A stretch of DNA of 64,000 nucleotides from Sphingomonadales bacterium UBA2683 (GTDB taxonomy: Bacteria > Pseudomonadota > Alphaproteobacteria > Sphingomonadales > Sphingomonadaceae): positions 722,878-786,877 of the forward strand of contig DELZ01000004.1 of assembly GCA_002354635.1 (NCBI GenBank), in the 5' to 3' direction. How positions within the stretch are numbered: the first letter of the stretch is position 1; each line of letters begins with the position of its first letter. The notes beneath the pieces are model-generated. The model was given only the letters and a program-made list of their open reading frames with translations, searched no databases and was not told the origin of the DNA. Position numbers and translations under genes: made by a program. Shown here one piece after another: positions 16,329 to 24,350 of this stretch.

Positions 16329-16868
16329 GTGATTTATGATGATATGATGATCAGCCGAACCTGCGATACTTTGAACGAGAACGAAAAAGAAGCGCTACGG
16401 CTGCTTTTGCAAGGTTTCGATGCCAAGACTGCTGCCCAGGAAGTTGGAGTCACGCCGAACGTGATCAACGAACGGTTGCGCTCCGCCCGCCAGAAACTGG
16501 AAGTCACCAGCAGCAAGGCCGCGGCCAGGATGCTCGCCGAACAAGAGGGTTTTGATCCCAAATTTTTTGTATCCAAGAATATTGGGATTGCCGGAAAGCC
16601 CAAATCCGGCGCAATTTACCCCTTGCCTGGACATCAGGCAGCGTCACCCGACAGGGTCAGGGAAGTGCAAACGGCATATCAGTCTTATGCCAATTTCTCG
16701 AACCCGCTCCAGTCGATGCCGCTTCGCAAACAGGGAGAGTTGAGCAATGATCTGAACAAAAGCGAACGGGTTTGGGCGATCGCCGACCTTACGGTCAAGC
16801 TCGCCTTTGCATTCGCCTTTGTCTGTCTCGCGGCCATGGTTGTTAGCAGGTTGATCGGTTCAAACTAA
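16329..16868 (+). CDS. Membrane-anchored LuxR/sigma-region-4-like HTH protein
   Basis: This 179-residue protein has an N-terminal helix-turn-helix of the LuxR/GerE or sigma-70 region 4 type (about residues 13-58: LNENEKEALRLLLQGFDAKT... through RLRSARQKL, split here), a polar linker, and one C-terminal TM segment (about 152-174) as the very last element. The DNA-binding domain would face the cytoplasm, tethered by its C-terminus. GTG at 16329 or ATG at 16344 or 16347 could be the start. Sampled lines are about 42% GC, well below the genome. It heads a rightward cassette of five genes. The specific regulatory target is unknown. Confidence 0.75.
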   Translation: MIYDDMMISRTCDTLNENEKEALRLLLQGFDAKTAAQEVGVTPNVINERLRSARQKLEVTSSKAAARMLAEQEGFDPKFFVSKNIGIAGKPKSGAIYPLPGHQAASPDRVREVQTAYQSYANFSNPLQSMPLRKQGELSNDLNKSERVWAIADLTVKLAFAFAFVCLAAMVVSRLIGSN

Positions 16869-16924
16869 TCTCTGGAATTTTGGTCACTTGTCGACGCCGT
16901 TTTACCCGGCGTCTGGAGAATATT

Positions 16925-17293
16925 ATGTTGAACCAACGAATTGAAGCCGCCCGCCCGATTGCCCTCAAAATCCATGAGGTCGAAAAATCCCTGAACCTGA
17001 CCATGGTCCAGATGGGTGAATTGATGAGCAGCATTGCGTCTGCCCGGCTCGCACCTGGCACGCGCTTCTCGCTGACGGCCGGTATGGATGCTTCCGAAAA
17101 GCTGATTGATGCAGCGGCCCAGACGGCGCGGACCTACCGGGAAGTTGTCGAGGCGCATGCGCATCTTGCCGATGACCGCGCTGATGCCGGATTGCAGACT
17201 GTTAGCCTCGGGGATGTTTTCGAATGCCCTCCTGCACAGGCAAAGGGTACAGATCACGCTTCGACCCCGCTTCGCGTTGTTGAAAGCGCCTAA
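16925..17293 (+). CDS. Small alpha-helical protein of the HTH/RadC cassette, unknown function
   Basis: This 122-residue soluble protein is mostly predicted helix: residues 1-45 (LNQRIEAARPIALKIHEVEK) and about 60-95 (SEKLIDAAAQTARTYREVVE), with a polar C-terminal tail. I do not recognise the family. The layout resembles small coiled-coil partner proteins. A clear ribosome-binding site (GGAG) precedes the ATG at 16925. It follows the membrane-anchored HTH gene by 56 bp, so it is probably co-transcribed and may be its partner. Confidence 0.6.
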   Translation: MLNQRIEAARPIALKIHEVEKSLNLTMVQMGELMSSIASARLAPGTRFSLTAGMDASEKLIDAAAQTARTYREVVEAHAHLADDRADAGLQTVSLGDVFECPPAQAKGTDHASTPLRVVESA

Positions 17294-17343
17294 CAAACCA
17301 TGCCGGACTTGACCGCACCTCTGTTTTTTGGTCCGATCAAAAG

Positions 17344-17802
17344 ATGTCCCGCATAGACCTATTTCTCGCTCTCCTGATGGCCGTTTGCTTTTATTCGGCC
17401 ATCAAGGGCGGGCAGCCTGAAAAACGGGCTGTAATGATCTTCGTTGTCGGAATTGCACTGACAATCCTAGCACCTTCTTCGTCGGCGCACAGATTCACGC
17501 ACCCCGAAATCGGTATTCTGATTGTTGATCTGGCAATATTATCAGCTTTCGTGATGCTCGCGCTACACGCAGAAAGATATTGGACGATATGGATATGCTC
17601 AATGCAGGTAATTCAGGTTCTTTCACATATTCCGATGATGCTTATCCCCGATCTGCTTCCTCAAGCCTATTACGTGATAGCAGCGTTCTGGGTCTATCCG
17701 ATGCTCATTGTGCTGACCATCGGCACCTATCGCCATCAACAGCGTCTCCAGCTGTACGGGGCAGACAGATCCTGGAGCGACTTTTCAAGCTTGCAAAGAT
17801 AG
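17344..17802 (+). CDS. Four-TM integral membrane protein, unknown function
   Basis: This 152-residue protein has about four or five hydrophobic segments (roughly residues 5-20, 28-45, 58-75, 82-100 and 107-125) and a short cytoplasmic-looking polar tail (RHQQRLQLYGADRSW). I know no family name. Its last 200 bp overlap the RadC-like frame in a different phase, and the local GC is about 40% on the line sampled. The composition of hydrophobic segments and the ATG at 17344 make this frame credible. It may provide the membrane component of the cassette. Confidence 0.6.
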   Translation: MSRIDLFLALLMAVCFYSAIKGGQPEKRAVMIFVVGIALTILAPSSSAHRFTHPEIGILIVDLAILSAFVMLALHAERYWTIWICSMQVIQVLSHIPMMLIPDLLPQAYYVIAAFWVYPMLIVLTIGTYRHQQRLQLYGADRSWSDFSSLQR

Positions 17803-18344
17803 ACAATGCTTCCGCTATCGCGGAATCGCTTATTGACGAGTTCGGATCCTTTGGCGCCGTACTATATTCTGAGACCCGGGCCACCGAAAGCGATCCCGGG
17901 CGGGCGCTGCTGGCCGTAGTTCGTGAAGCGATGCTGGTCTCGTCCAAGGACAAGATGCTGGATCGGATATGCCTGTCCAAAGCTACGGATGTGATCGAAT
18001 ATCTTATTGTCGCCATGGCAAGATTGCCGGTCGAGGAAGTGCGTGTATTGTTTCTGGACAGCAAGAACCGGCTGATCAGTGACGAAGTCGTGAGCAGAGG
18101 ATCGATTTCCGAAGCGCCCATCTATCCACGCGAGATCTTGAAACGCGCGCTGGCTCTGGACGCAACCGCCCTGATTCTTGCGCATAATCACCCGTCGGGG
18201 GATCCAAGCCCGAGTGAGGGCGATGTTGATGCCACCTCCAGGCTGCTGAAAGCCGCAAGGGGACTCGGATTGTTGGTACACGACCATATCATTGTGGGCA
18301 GTGAAGGCTGGATCAGTCTGCGCGACTGGGTCGAATTCCCGTGA
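17589..18344 (+). CDS. RadC-like JAMM/MPN domain protein
   Basis: The C-terminal JAB/MPN domain (about 125 residues) carries the full JAMM zinc signature HNHPSGDPSPSEGD, with MARLPVEEVRVLFLD as its first strand region. Before it lies a helical HhH-like part (RGRQILERLFKLAKID, AESLIDEFGSFGAVL). It matches RadC-family proteins, which are frequent on mobile and defence islands but whose biochemistry is unclear. No ATG, GTG or TTG occurs in frame between 17598 and the conserved part, so translation must start at 17580-17595 or reach this frame by frameshift. Either way it overlaps the membrane-protein gene by more than 200 bp. The first 55 or so residues look non-natural (Ser-rich), which keeps the start uncertain. 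Confidence 0.8.
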   Translation: MDMLNAGNSGSFTYSDDAYPRSASSSLLRDSSVLGLSDAHCADHRHLSPSTASPAVRGRQILERLFKLAKIDNASAIAESLIDEFGSFGAVLYSETRATESDPGRALLAVVREAMLVSSKDKMLDRICLSKATDVIEYLIVAMARLPVEEVRVLFLDSKNRLISDEVVSRGSISEAPIYPREILKRALALDATALILAHNHPSGDPSPSEGDVDATSRLLKAARGLGLLVHDHIIVGSEGWISLRDWVEFP

Positions 18345-18408
18345 CCATCATATATCAGATCCAGCCAAACCGGTCCGGTAACCGTTTAACCGCAAGGAGA
18401 CCGGAATA

Positions 18409-20136
18409 ATGTCCTCCCCGATCTCAGAAGAACGTCGCGCAAGGCTGCTGCGCTCGGAAACACGCTCGCTTTTACAATCGCCCGATTTCATCCGCTCACC
18501 GGTCATGTCGCAGCTTTTGACCTATCTGGTGGAAGAGGCGATTGCCAACCCGGGCCATCCGCCCAAAGCCTATCAGGTTGCCGTTGACGGGCTGGGGCGT
18601 TCCGAGGATTTTGACGTTCAGGCCGATAGCTATCCGCGCGTCCAGGTCGGCCGGCTGCGCAAAATGCTCACAGCCCATTATGCCAACTACGGCGGTGCGC
18701 ACCAGCTGCATATCCCGATCGGCCATTATGCCGTCGAGATTGACATGCCCGAAGACGATACGGACGATCAGCTGATTGGCGTCGCTGCGCCAGAGCCGGA
18801 GCGCGAGCCCCAGAAACCAGAAAAAAGCGCTGCAGTTCCGCGGTTTGATAGCCGTCAGACAACTCTGGGACTGGCAGCCTTTTTCCTGCTCATCGGGATC
18901 GGGCTGATCTGGTTGCTCAATACCGCCACCGCCGAGCCATCCGACATGACAGACAATTCGGGCGATTTCGTCTTGCCGCCGAAAATCTATATTGCCTCGT
19001 CCCGACAGGATTCCGGAATAACCAGCAACGACAGTTCGACCGGGATACAGAATTTTTTCACGGATGCCTTTGCCAGTTCTGCACAAGTCCGCCTGGCGGC
19101 AGCCGATGGTCCGGACGCCGTCCTTGAAAAAGGGAAAAATGCCTATCTGTTCGAAAGCCAGTTGACCAAGGGCCCCACCGGTCCCGAAGTCAATTTTTCG
19201 CTAACCTCCCTGCTCAAGAACGAGAAAATATGGTCGACCAAGATTGCGTTGCCAGATTCCGCGGCAGACTATGCCGAAAAACTTGGTCCGATAGCCAGCC
19301 GTGTCGGCGGCGTTTACGGTGTAATCGCTGCCGACCAGCGCAAGCATCTGCCCGAGGATGCGATGATCGGTTATTCCTGCATATTGCGGTTCGAAAGCTA
19401 CCGGGCGAACCGCGACCCCCAATTGTTGCCGGTGGTCGAGTCCTGCATCAACCAATCGCTGGCGGCCGATCCGCTGGACAGCCATATTCTGTCCGCGGCT
19501 TCCTTCCTTGCCTTTTTGCGGGAAGAAGCAACCGGCAGAAAGCCCGATCCCGAGGAAGGTCTGGAATATGCCCGCCGTGCCATGGTTCGTGGCAGGGAAG
19601 ACGCATCGGCGAATTTCGCCCTTGCCCGATCCAGTTTTTACCAGCGCAATTGCAGCAGGGGCAAGGTTTTTGCCCAGAAAGCCGTCCAACTGGACCCTTA
19701 TGATTCGACCATTCAGGCCCAGACCGGTGCCTTTCTTTTCGCCTGCAACGATCCGGATGCAATAACGTATCTGAAACGGGCGATCGCATTGGATCCGCGC
19801 GGCTCAATCCTCGCGGAAACGGCGCTGGTGCTGACTTTGCTTGTAGAAGGCAAGGACAAGGAAGCTCTGGAGTTTGCTGAGAAAATCGTCCCCTCCAGTA
19901 CCGGTGTCGGCCCCTATTATGACATTGCGATGGCGATGGTCTACGCCAAAAATGGCCGTATCAAGGACGCGCGGGTCTCGTGGGACCGGTTGGTTGCGGC
20001 CTATGGCAATGATACTGGTGAAAGCGAGGCGGAATTGCTCCGGCGCCTGGTTATCAATCCGTTACTGGCCGAGCGCGCCTTCCAGCTGTTGGCCAAGACC
20101 GGAGTGATCAACGGCAAAGAGGCGACAGACAGTTGA
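18409..20136 (+). CDS. Winged-helix-like / TM / TPR sensor-type protein
   Basis: This 575-residue protein has an N-terminal domain (about residues 10-112) of the kind found in front of TPR or cyclase modules. It is recognised by LLTYLVEEAIANPG, KAYQVAVDGLGRSEDFDV and PRVQVGRLRKMLTAHYANYG, and is probably related to OmpR-type winged helices. A charged linker, one TM segment (152-171) and a large presumably periplasmic TPR region (about 330-570) follow. The layout is CadC-like. AAGGAG precedes the ATG at good spacing. It ends the cassette that starts with the tethered HTH protein, so the cassette is bracketed by two membrane-tethered DNA-binding candidates. Ligand and targets are unknown. Confidence 0.75.
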   Translation: MSSPISEERRARLLRSETRSLLQSPDFIRSPVMSQLLTYLVEEAIANPGHPPKAYQVAVDGLGRSEDFDVQADSYPRVQVGRLRKMLTAHYANYGGAHQLHIPIGHYAVEIDMPEDDTDDQLIGVAAPEPEREPQKPEKSAAVPRFDSRQTTLGLAAFFLLIGIGLIWLLNTATAEPSDMTDNSGDFVLPPKIYIASSRQDSGITSNDSSTGIQNFFTDAFASSAQVRLAAADGPDAVLEKGKNAYLFESQLTKGPTGPEVNFSLTSLLKNEKIWSTKIALPDSAADYAEKLGPIASRVGGVYGVIAADQRKHLPEDAMIGYSCILRFESYRANRDPQLLPVVESCINQSLAADPLDSHILSAASFLAFLREEATGRKPDPEEGLEYARRAMVRGREDASANFALARSSFYQRNCSRGKVFAQKAVQLDPYDSTIQAQTGAFLFACNDPDAITYLKRAIALDPRGSILAETALVLTLLVEGKDKEALEFAEKIVPSSTGVGPYYDIAMAMVYAKNGRIKDARVSWDRLVAAYGNDTGESEAELLRRLVINPLLAERAFQLLAKTGVINGKEATDS

Positions 20137-20210
20137 CGAATCCACATTGCTCTGGTGGAAATCACTGGCAATCGGATTCAATTGGGCCTGCGGCCCCAAG
20201 GCCAGCTCCG

Positions 20211-20828
20211 TCAGAAGCTGGCGTTCAACCCGTCGACCACAAATTGAACGGCAAGCGCACCCAGTAGCACGCCGAGAACGCGGGTGATGACCGCTTCGAC
20301 CTTGTGGCCCAATATCCGCATCAGCGGGCCGGCCGCGATAAGGCCGATCAGGGTCAGCAAAAGCACCGTGCCGAGCGCTCCCAATATGACGAGCGCATTG
20401 TCTATTCCGTCATTCTGGGACGTCAGCAGCATGACCGCCGCGATCGAACCCGGTCCGGCGATCATCGGCATGGCCATCGGAAAGATCGACACGTCCTCGA
20501 TTTCGGGCTGTTCGATAATCTCCTGCGCGCGGTCCTCGCGCCGTTCGGTGCGTTTCTCGAACACCATTTCCAGCGCGATCAGGAACAGCATGATACCGCC
20601 GGCTATCCGGAAACTGTCGAGGCTGATGCCCAGCGCGCCGAGCATCTGCTCCCCGAACAGGGCGAAAACCAGCAGGATGACCGCGGCAACGAATATGGCC
20701 CGAATTGCCATGATCCGCCGATCACGCGGCGGCGCATCACTGGTCAGGCTGGCGTAAATCGGCGCGCAACCGGGCGGGTCAATCACCACGAAGAAGGTGA
20801 TGAAGGAAGAGATGAACAGTTCGATCAT
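20211..20828 (-). CDS. marC: MarC family integral membrane protein
   Basis: This 205-residue protein has six hydrophobic segments and opens with IELFISSFITFFVVIDPPGCAPIY, cut here to its key FFVVIDPPG (13-21), the hallmark of MarC/NAAT-like proteins. The pseudo-repeat IFPMAMPMIAGPGSI in the second half is also typical. MarC proteins are inner-membrane proteins of unsettled function; some archaeal relatives transport neutral amino acids. The start overlaps the preceding lipoprotein gene's stop as ATGA, so it is the last gene of the yggT-folD-lipoprotein-marC operon. Confidence 0.88.
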   Translation of the reverse strand: MIELFISSFITFFVVIDPPGCAPIYASLTSDAPPRDRRIMAIRAIFVAAVILLVFALFGEQMLGALGISLDSFRIAGGIMLFLIALEMVFEKRTERREDRAQEIIEQPEIEDVSIFPMAMPMIAGPGSIAAVMLLTSQNDGIDNALVILGALGTVLLLTLIGLIAAGPLMRILGHKVEAVITRVLGVLLGALAVQFVVDGLNASF

Positions 20829-21544
20829 TCGGCCGGCGCGGGGACAGTATATTCATGTACCCGTTTGAAGTTGCCGTCATCCTGCGCCAGATCAACATAG
20901 ACAATACGCGAACCATCTCCGGCAAATCCGGCATGCCAGACCAGACTGCCATCCGGCGAAGCACCGGTCCTGCCGTTATCCGTCAGGCCAGTCGGAAGCG
21001 GATCGACAGGGATTTTTGTCTTGCACGACGCGACGTCAGTCTCGACATAATCCGGTTCAGGGAGCGGTCGATCAAGCGCCACGCCATCATCAAACACCCA
21101 TTTCCACTCGATCTCCTTGTCTGGACGGCGCTGACCGAAATTCTGCTGCTGCCAGATTGTGTTGAAGCGACCGGTTTCGCCTTTGGCATTTTGCCAGGCA
21201 CCGGTGGACAATGCGGTGCTGCCATCGCAGGATATGTAGACATGGTGGGGTTGCCAGGTGACGGCCTGCGGAGGATCGGCTTTGCCCTTCAGCCATTGCT
21301 GCGCATTGACCAGCGCCGGCGTGAACATGATCGCATCATCGGCGGCGGTTTCACGAAAAGCGGTCCATTGCCCCTCTTCCTGCGCCAGCCGGGCGAAAGC
21401 GAGTTCCGCCTGCACGATCGCGCTCGGATTGGCGACCGGGGATCCCATCACCCGGTCATAGCGTTCGCGGTCACTGAGACGGCCACCGCCAGCGGCGCAA
21501 CCGGCCAGCAGCAGGGCGATTCCGGTGGCAGCCAATATTCGCAT
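20825..21544 (-). CDS. Putative lipoprotein, SnoaL-like (DUF4440-type) fold possible
   Basis: This 239-residue protein starts MRILAATGIALLLAGCAAGG, a signal peptide with lipobox LAGC (Cys at about residue 16), so it is probably lipid-anchored in the periplasm. The body (AELAFARLAQEEGQWTAF, MFTPALVNAQQWLKG, TALSTGAWQ) resembles SnoaL/DUF4440 ligand-binding barrels. The upstream arginine-rich extension of the frame is antisense-derived and was dropped. The start shares one base with the folD stop, and the stop overlaps marC. No enzymatic role can be assigned. Confidence 0.75.
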   Translation of the reverse strand: MRILAATGIALLLAGCAAGGGRLSDRERYDRVMGSPVANPSAIVQAELAFARLAQEEGQWTAFRETAADDAIMFTPALVNAQQWLKGKADPPQAVTWQPHHVYISCDGSTALSTGAWQNAKGETGRFNTIWQQQNFGQRRPDKEIEWKWVFDDGVALDRPLPEPDYVETDVASCKTKIPVDPLPTGLTDNGRTGASPDGSLVWHAGFAGDGSRIVYVDLAQDDGNFKRVHEYTVPAPAE

Positions 21545-22440
21545 CAGAGACCTTTCGGTTTGTCCAGTCCGGCGCGCGCGGATGCGGCGACCAGTGTGTT
21601 GCGCAATAGCACCGCAATGGTCATCGGGCCAACCCCTCCCGGTACCGGGGTGATCGCCCGGACATGGTCGAGCGCTTCTGCGGTGGCGACATCGCCGACC
21701 AGACGGCCCCTTTCCTTGCCGGGTTCGGGGTCGAGGCGGTTGATGCCGACATCGATCACGACGGCGCCGTCCTTCAGCCAGTCGCCCTTGACCATCTCGG
21801 CGCGACCGACGGCGGCGACGACAATATCGGCGCGGCGCACGACGTCCGGCAGGTTGCGGGTCCGGCTGTGCGCCATGGTCACGGTGCAATTTTCGGCGAG
21901 CAGCAGCTGCGCCATCGGCTTGCCCACCAGGATCGAGCGGCCGACGACGACGGCGTCGAGGCCGGTCAAGTCACCCAGCGTGTCTTTCAGCAGCATCAGG
22001 CTGCCGAGCGGGGTGCAGGGCGTCAGCGCTTCCTCGCCATTGGCGAGGCGACCGGCGTTGATCACGTGCAGGCCATCGACATCCTTGTCGGGATCGATCG
22101 CCATGACCACGGCCTTTTCGTCGAGACCCTTGGGCAAAGGTAGTTGGACCAGAATTCCGTCCACGGCCGCGTCGGCGTTCAACCGCTCGACCAGCGCGAT
22201 CAGCTCTGCCTGGTCGACATCGGCGGGCAGACGATATTCGAAACTTTCCATGCCGGCGGCGATGGTCGCTTTATGCTTGGAGGCAACATAGACCTGGCTG
22301 GCCGGATCTTCGCCGACCAGAACCACAGCCAGACCGGGCGCGCGGCCGACTTGCTCCACAAAGGCGGGAACCGCTTCCCTGATCCGTTCGCGCAGACCGG
22401 CAGCGAAAGCCTTGCCGTCAATGATCTGCGCAGCGGTCAA
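21544..22440 (-). CDS. folD: Methylenetetrahydrofolate dehydrogenase/cyclohydrolase FolD
   Basis: FolD converts 5,10-methylene-THF to 10-formyl-THF, supplying one-carbon units to PurH and others. At 298 residues it is full length. The catalytic Y-x3-K-x-K is Tyr51, Lys55 and Lys57. DGILVQLPLPKGL and TPCTPLG mark the folate site, VVGRSILVGKP the NADP fold, and TPVPGGVGPMT the C-terminal signature. The start overlaps the yggT stop by 4 bp (22437-22440). Confidence 0.97.
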   Translation of the reverse strand: MTAAQIIDGKAFAAGLRERIREAVPAFVEQVGRAPGLAVVLVGEDPASQVYVASKHKATIAAGMESFEYRLPADVDQAELIALVERLNADAAVDGILVQLPLPKGLDEKAVVMAIDPDKDVDGLHVINAGRLANGEEALTPCTPLGSLMLLKDTLGDLTGLDAVVVGRSILVGKPMAQLLLAENCTVTMAHSRTRNLPDVVRRADIVVAAVGRAEMVKGDWLKDGAVVIDVGINRLDPEPGKERGRLVGDVATAEALDHVRAITPVPGGVGPMTIAVLLRNTLVAASARAGLDKPKGL

Positions 22441-22733
22441 CCGAGAAGCGCCTGGGCCAGCGGCGGCAGGATTGCATCCTGCAGGATGATGATGCCGATG
22501 ATGACGACCATGGGTGTCAGGTCGATCGCGCCAAAATCCGGCATGATCTTGCGGATTGGCCGGTAGATGGGTGCGGTCAGCGCATCCAGGGTTGTCCAGA
22601 TGGCCCGGGCAATGTCGTTCTGCAGATTGATGACGTTGAACGCGAGCAGCCAGCTCATGATGGCCTGCACAATGATGACGGTGATCGCTACGTTGAGCAG
22701 GATGGAGATGATCTGAAGAATTGCGAATGCCAT
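22437..22733 (-). CDS. YggT family membrane protein
   Basis: This 98-residue protein has two hydrophobic segments (about 5-28 and 65-90) around the conserved loop LNAFNVI-like (here LAFNVINLQN) and TAPIYRPIRKIMPDFGAIDLTPM, the family hallmark. YggT proteins are inner-membrane proteins linked to osmotic and cell-division phenotypes in some bacteria. It is the first gene of the folD operon. Confidence 0.92.
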   Translation of the reverse strand: MAFAILQIISILLNVAITVIIVQAIMSWLLAFNVINLQNDIARAIWTTLDALTAPIYRPIRKIMPDFGAIDLTPMVVIIGIIILQDAILPPLAQALLG

Positions 22734-22830
22734 GACGGCCCCTTTATCGATAATCTGGCAGAGCGGCTAGCGGTTTGTCGCCGGCAAGACCAGAAATTTA
22801 CTGTATCATCTATATAACACAGCTTGCCGT

Positions 22831-23748
22831 TTAATCAACCGGTGCAAAATCGTCGCGAACCAGCGTACCCGCGCCCTTGACGGTGAAGATTTCGAGCAGC
22901 ATCGCGTGCGGGATCCGGCCATCGAGAATAACCGCTGCATCGACGCCTTGCTCCACTGCCTTCACGCAGGTCTCCAGCTTCGGGATCATGCCGCCGGAGA
23001 TGGTGCCGTCCCTGACAAGTTCGGCAATCGCCCGCGGCGCGAGATCGGTCAGCAGGTCGCCTTGCTTGTCGAGTACGCCTGCCACGTCGGTCAGCAGGAA
23101 AAGGCGCGCAGCGCGCAGCGCCGAGGCCACCGCGCCGGCCATCGTATCAGCGTTGATATTATAGGTATGACCGTCTTCGCCGACGCCGATCGGGGCGATC
23201 ACCGGGATCATGCCGGCGGAAGAGATCATGTCAACGACGCTGCGGTTCACCGTCTTCGGTTCGCCGACATAGCCGAGATCGATAATCCGTTCGATATTGC
23301 TGTCGGGATCGCGTTCGGTGCGGCGCAGCTTGGCCGCCTTGACAAAGCCGCCGTCCTTGCCGGAAATGCCGATCGCATGGCCGCCGGCCTTTTCGATCCA
23401 GCTGACCAGTTCCTTGTTGATCGCGCCGGAGAGCACCATCTCGGCAATCTCCGCAGTTTCCTTGGTGGTCACGCGCAAGCCGTCGACAAATTTGCTTTCC
23501 ACGCCGACCCGCTCCAGCATCGCGCCGATCTGCGGACCGCCGCCATGGACGACCACGGGGTTGATCCCGACGGCCTTGAGCAGCACGATATCCTCGGCAA
23601 AATTGCGCGCCAGCGTGGCGTCCCCCATCGCGTGGCCGCCATATTTCACGACAAAGGTCTTGCCGGTATAGCGCTGCATATAGGGCAAGGCGTCGGTGAG
23701 CGTTTCCGCCTTTGCGAGCATCGCGGGATCAGGTGAGTGGTCGGTCAT
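22831..23748 (-). CDS. argB: Acetylglutamate kinase
   Basis: ArgB phosphorylates N-acetyl-L-glutamate in arginine biosynthesis. The 305-residue amino-acid-kinase fold shows FVVKYGGHAMGD (residues 32-43), VVVHGGGPQIG, INADTMAGAVASALRAARL and GTISGGMIPKLETC. An N-terminal helix extension (about 25 residues) is of the type seen in arginine-inhibited hexameric enzymes, so feedback inhibition is likely. No other arg gene is adjacent; the gaps to yggT (97 bp) and to the peroxiredoxin gene (43 bp) leave operon membership open. Confidence 0.96.
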   Translation of the reverse strand: MTDHSPDPAMLAKAETLTDALPYMQRYTGKTFVVKYGGHAMGDATLARNFAEDIVLLKAVGINPVVVHGGGPQIGAMLERVGVESKFVDGLRVTTKETAEIAEMVLSGAINKELVSWIEKAGGHAIGISGKDGGFVKAAKLRRTERDPDSNIERIIDLGYVGEPKTVNRSVVDMISSAGMIPVIAPIGVGEDGHTYNINADTMAGAVASALRAARLFLLTDVAGVLDKQGDLLTDLAPRAIAELVRDGTISGGMIPKLETCVKAVEQGVDAAVILDGRIPHAMLLEIFTVKGAGTLVRDDFAPVD

Positions 23749-23791
23749 CGGCGTCTTTCAGTATAGGAAGGCGGCAAAAGCAAGCCTTTAA

Positions 23792-24346
23792 TCAGCTTTG
23801 CGAGAGCTGTTTCACTTTTTCCAGCGTTCCGGTGACATGGCCCTGCGGCTTCATCGCGCTGTGGACGAAGGCGATCTTGCCGTCCTGGCCGATCACATAG
23901 CTGGTGCGGTTGGTCATCGCCAGACCGGGGGCCATGCGGACCTGATAGTCAGCGATGATCTGGTCATCCGCCTGCGCGACCGCGAACTTGTCGCGGCATT
24001 CCGAGACCGAGAATTTCTTCAGCCCCTCGATATCGTCACCCGACATGCCGATCACGGTGGCGCCGGCGGCGTTGAACTCGGCCGTGGCATCGGCGAACAT
24101 GTTTGCCTCGATCGTGCAGCCCTCGGTGAACACCTTGGGGAAGAAATAGAGAACGACCGGGCCGTCCTTCAGCTTGTCGGCGAGCGAGAACTGGAATTCC
24201 TCCCCGGCCAGCGCGCCGGTGGTCGTGAAGTCGGGCGCGCTTGCGCCGACTTCGAGCGGCTCGGCATTGGCACTGCGGGTGTAATAGACAAAGGCACCGC
24301 CGCCAACGACGACCGCGGCCAGCAAAATCAATATCCATTTTTTCAT
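23792..24346 (-). CDS. Membrane-anchored or exported peroxiredoxin (BCP/AhpC-TSA-like)
   Basis: This 184-residue protein has an N-terminal hydrophobic segment (5-22) acting as a signal anchor or signal peptide, followed by a peroxiredoxin domain. The peroxidatic cysteine is Cys77 in FTEGCTIEA, the usual F-T-x-x-C-T context; Cys117 in SECRDK could be resolving. It would reduce peroxides in the periplasm. Its start lies 4 bp after the mutS stop, so it is expressed with mutS. Confidence 0.88.
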   Translation of the reverse strand: MKKWILILLAAVVVGGGAFVYYTRSANAEPLEVGASAPDFTTTGALAGEEFQFSLADKLKDGPVVLYFFPKVFTEGCTIEANMFADATAEFNAAGATVIGMSGDDIEGLKKFSVSECRDKFAVAQADDQIIADYQVRMAPGLAMTNRTSYVIGQDGKIAFVHSAMKPQGHVTGTLEKVKQLSQS

Positions 24347-24350
24347 ATCA

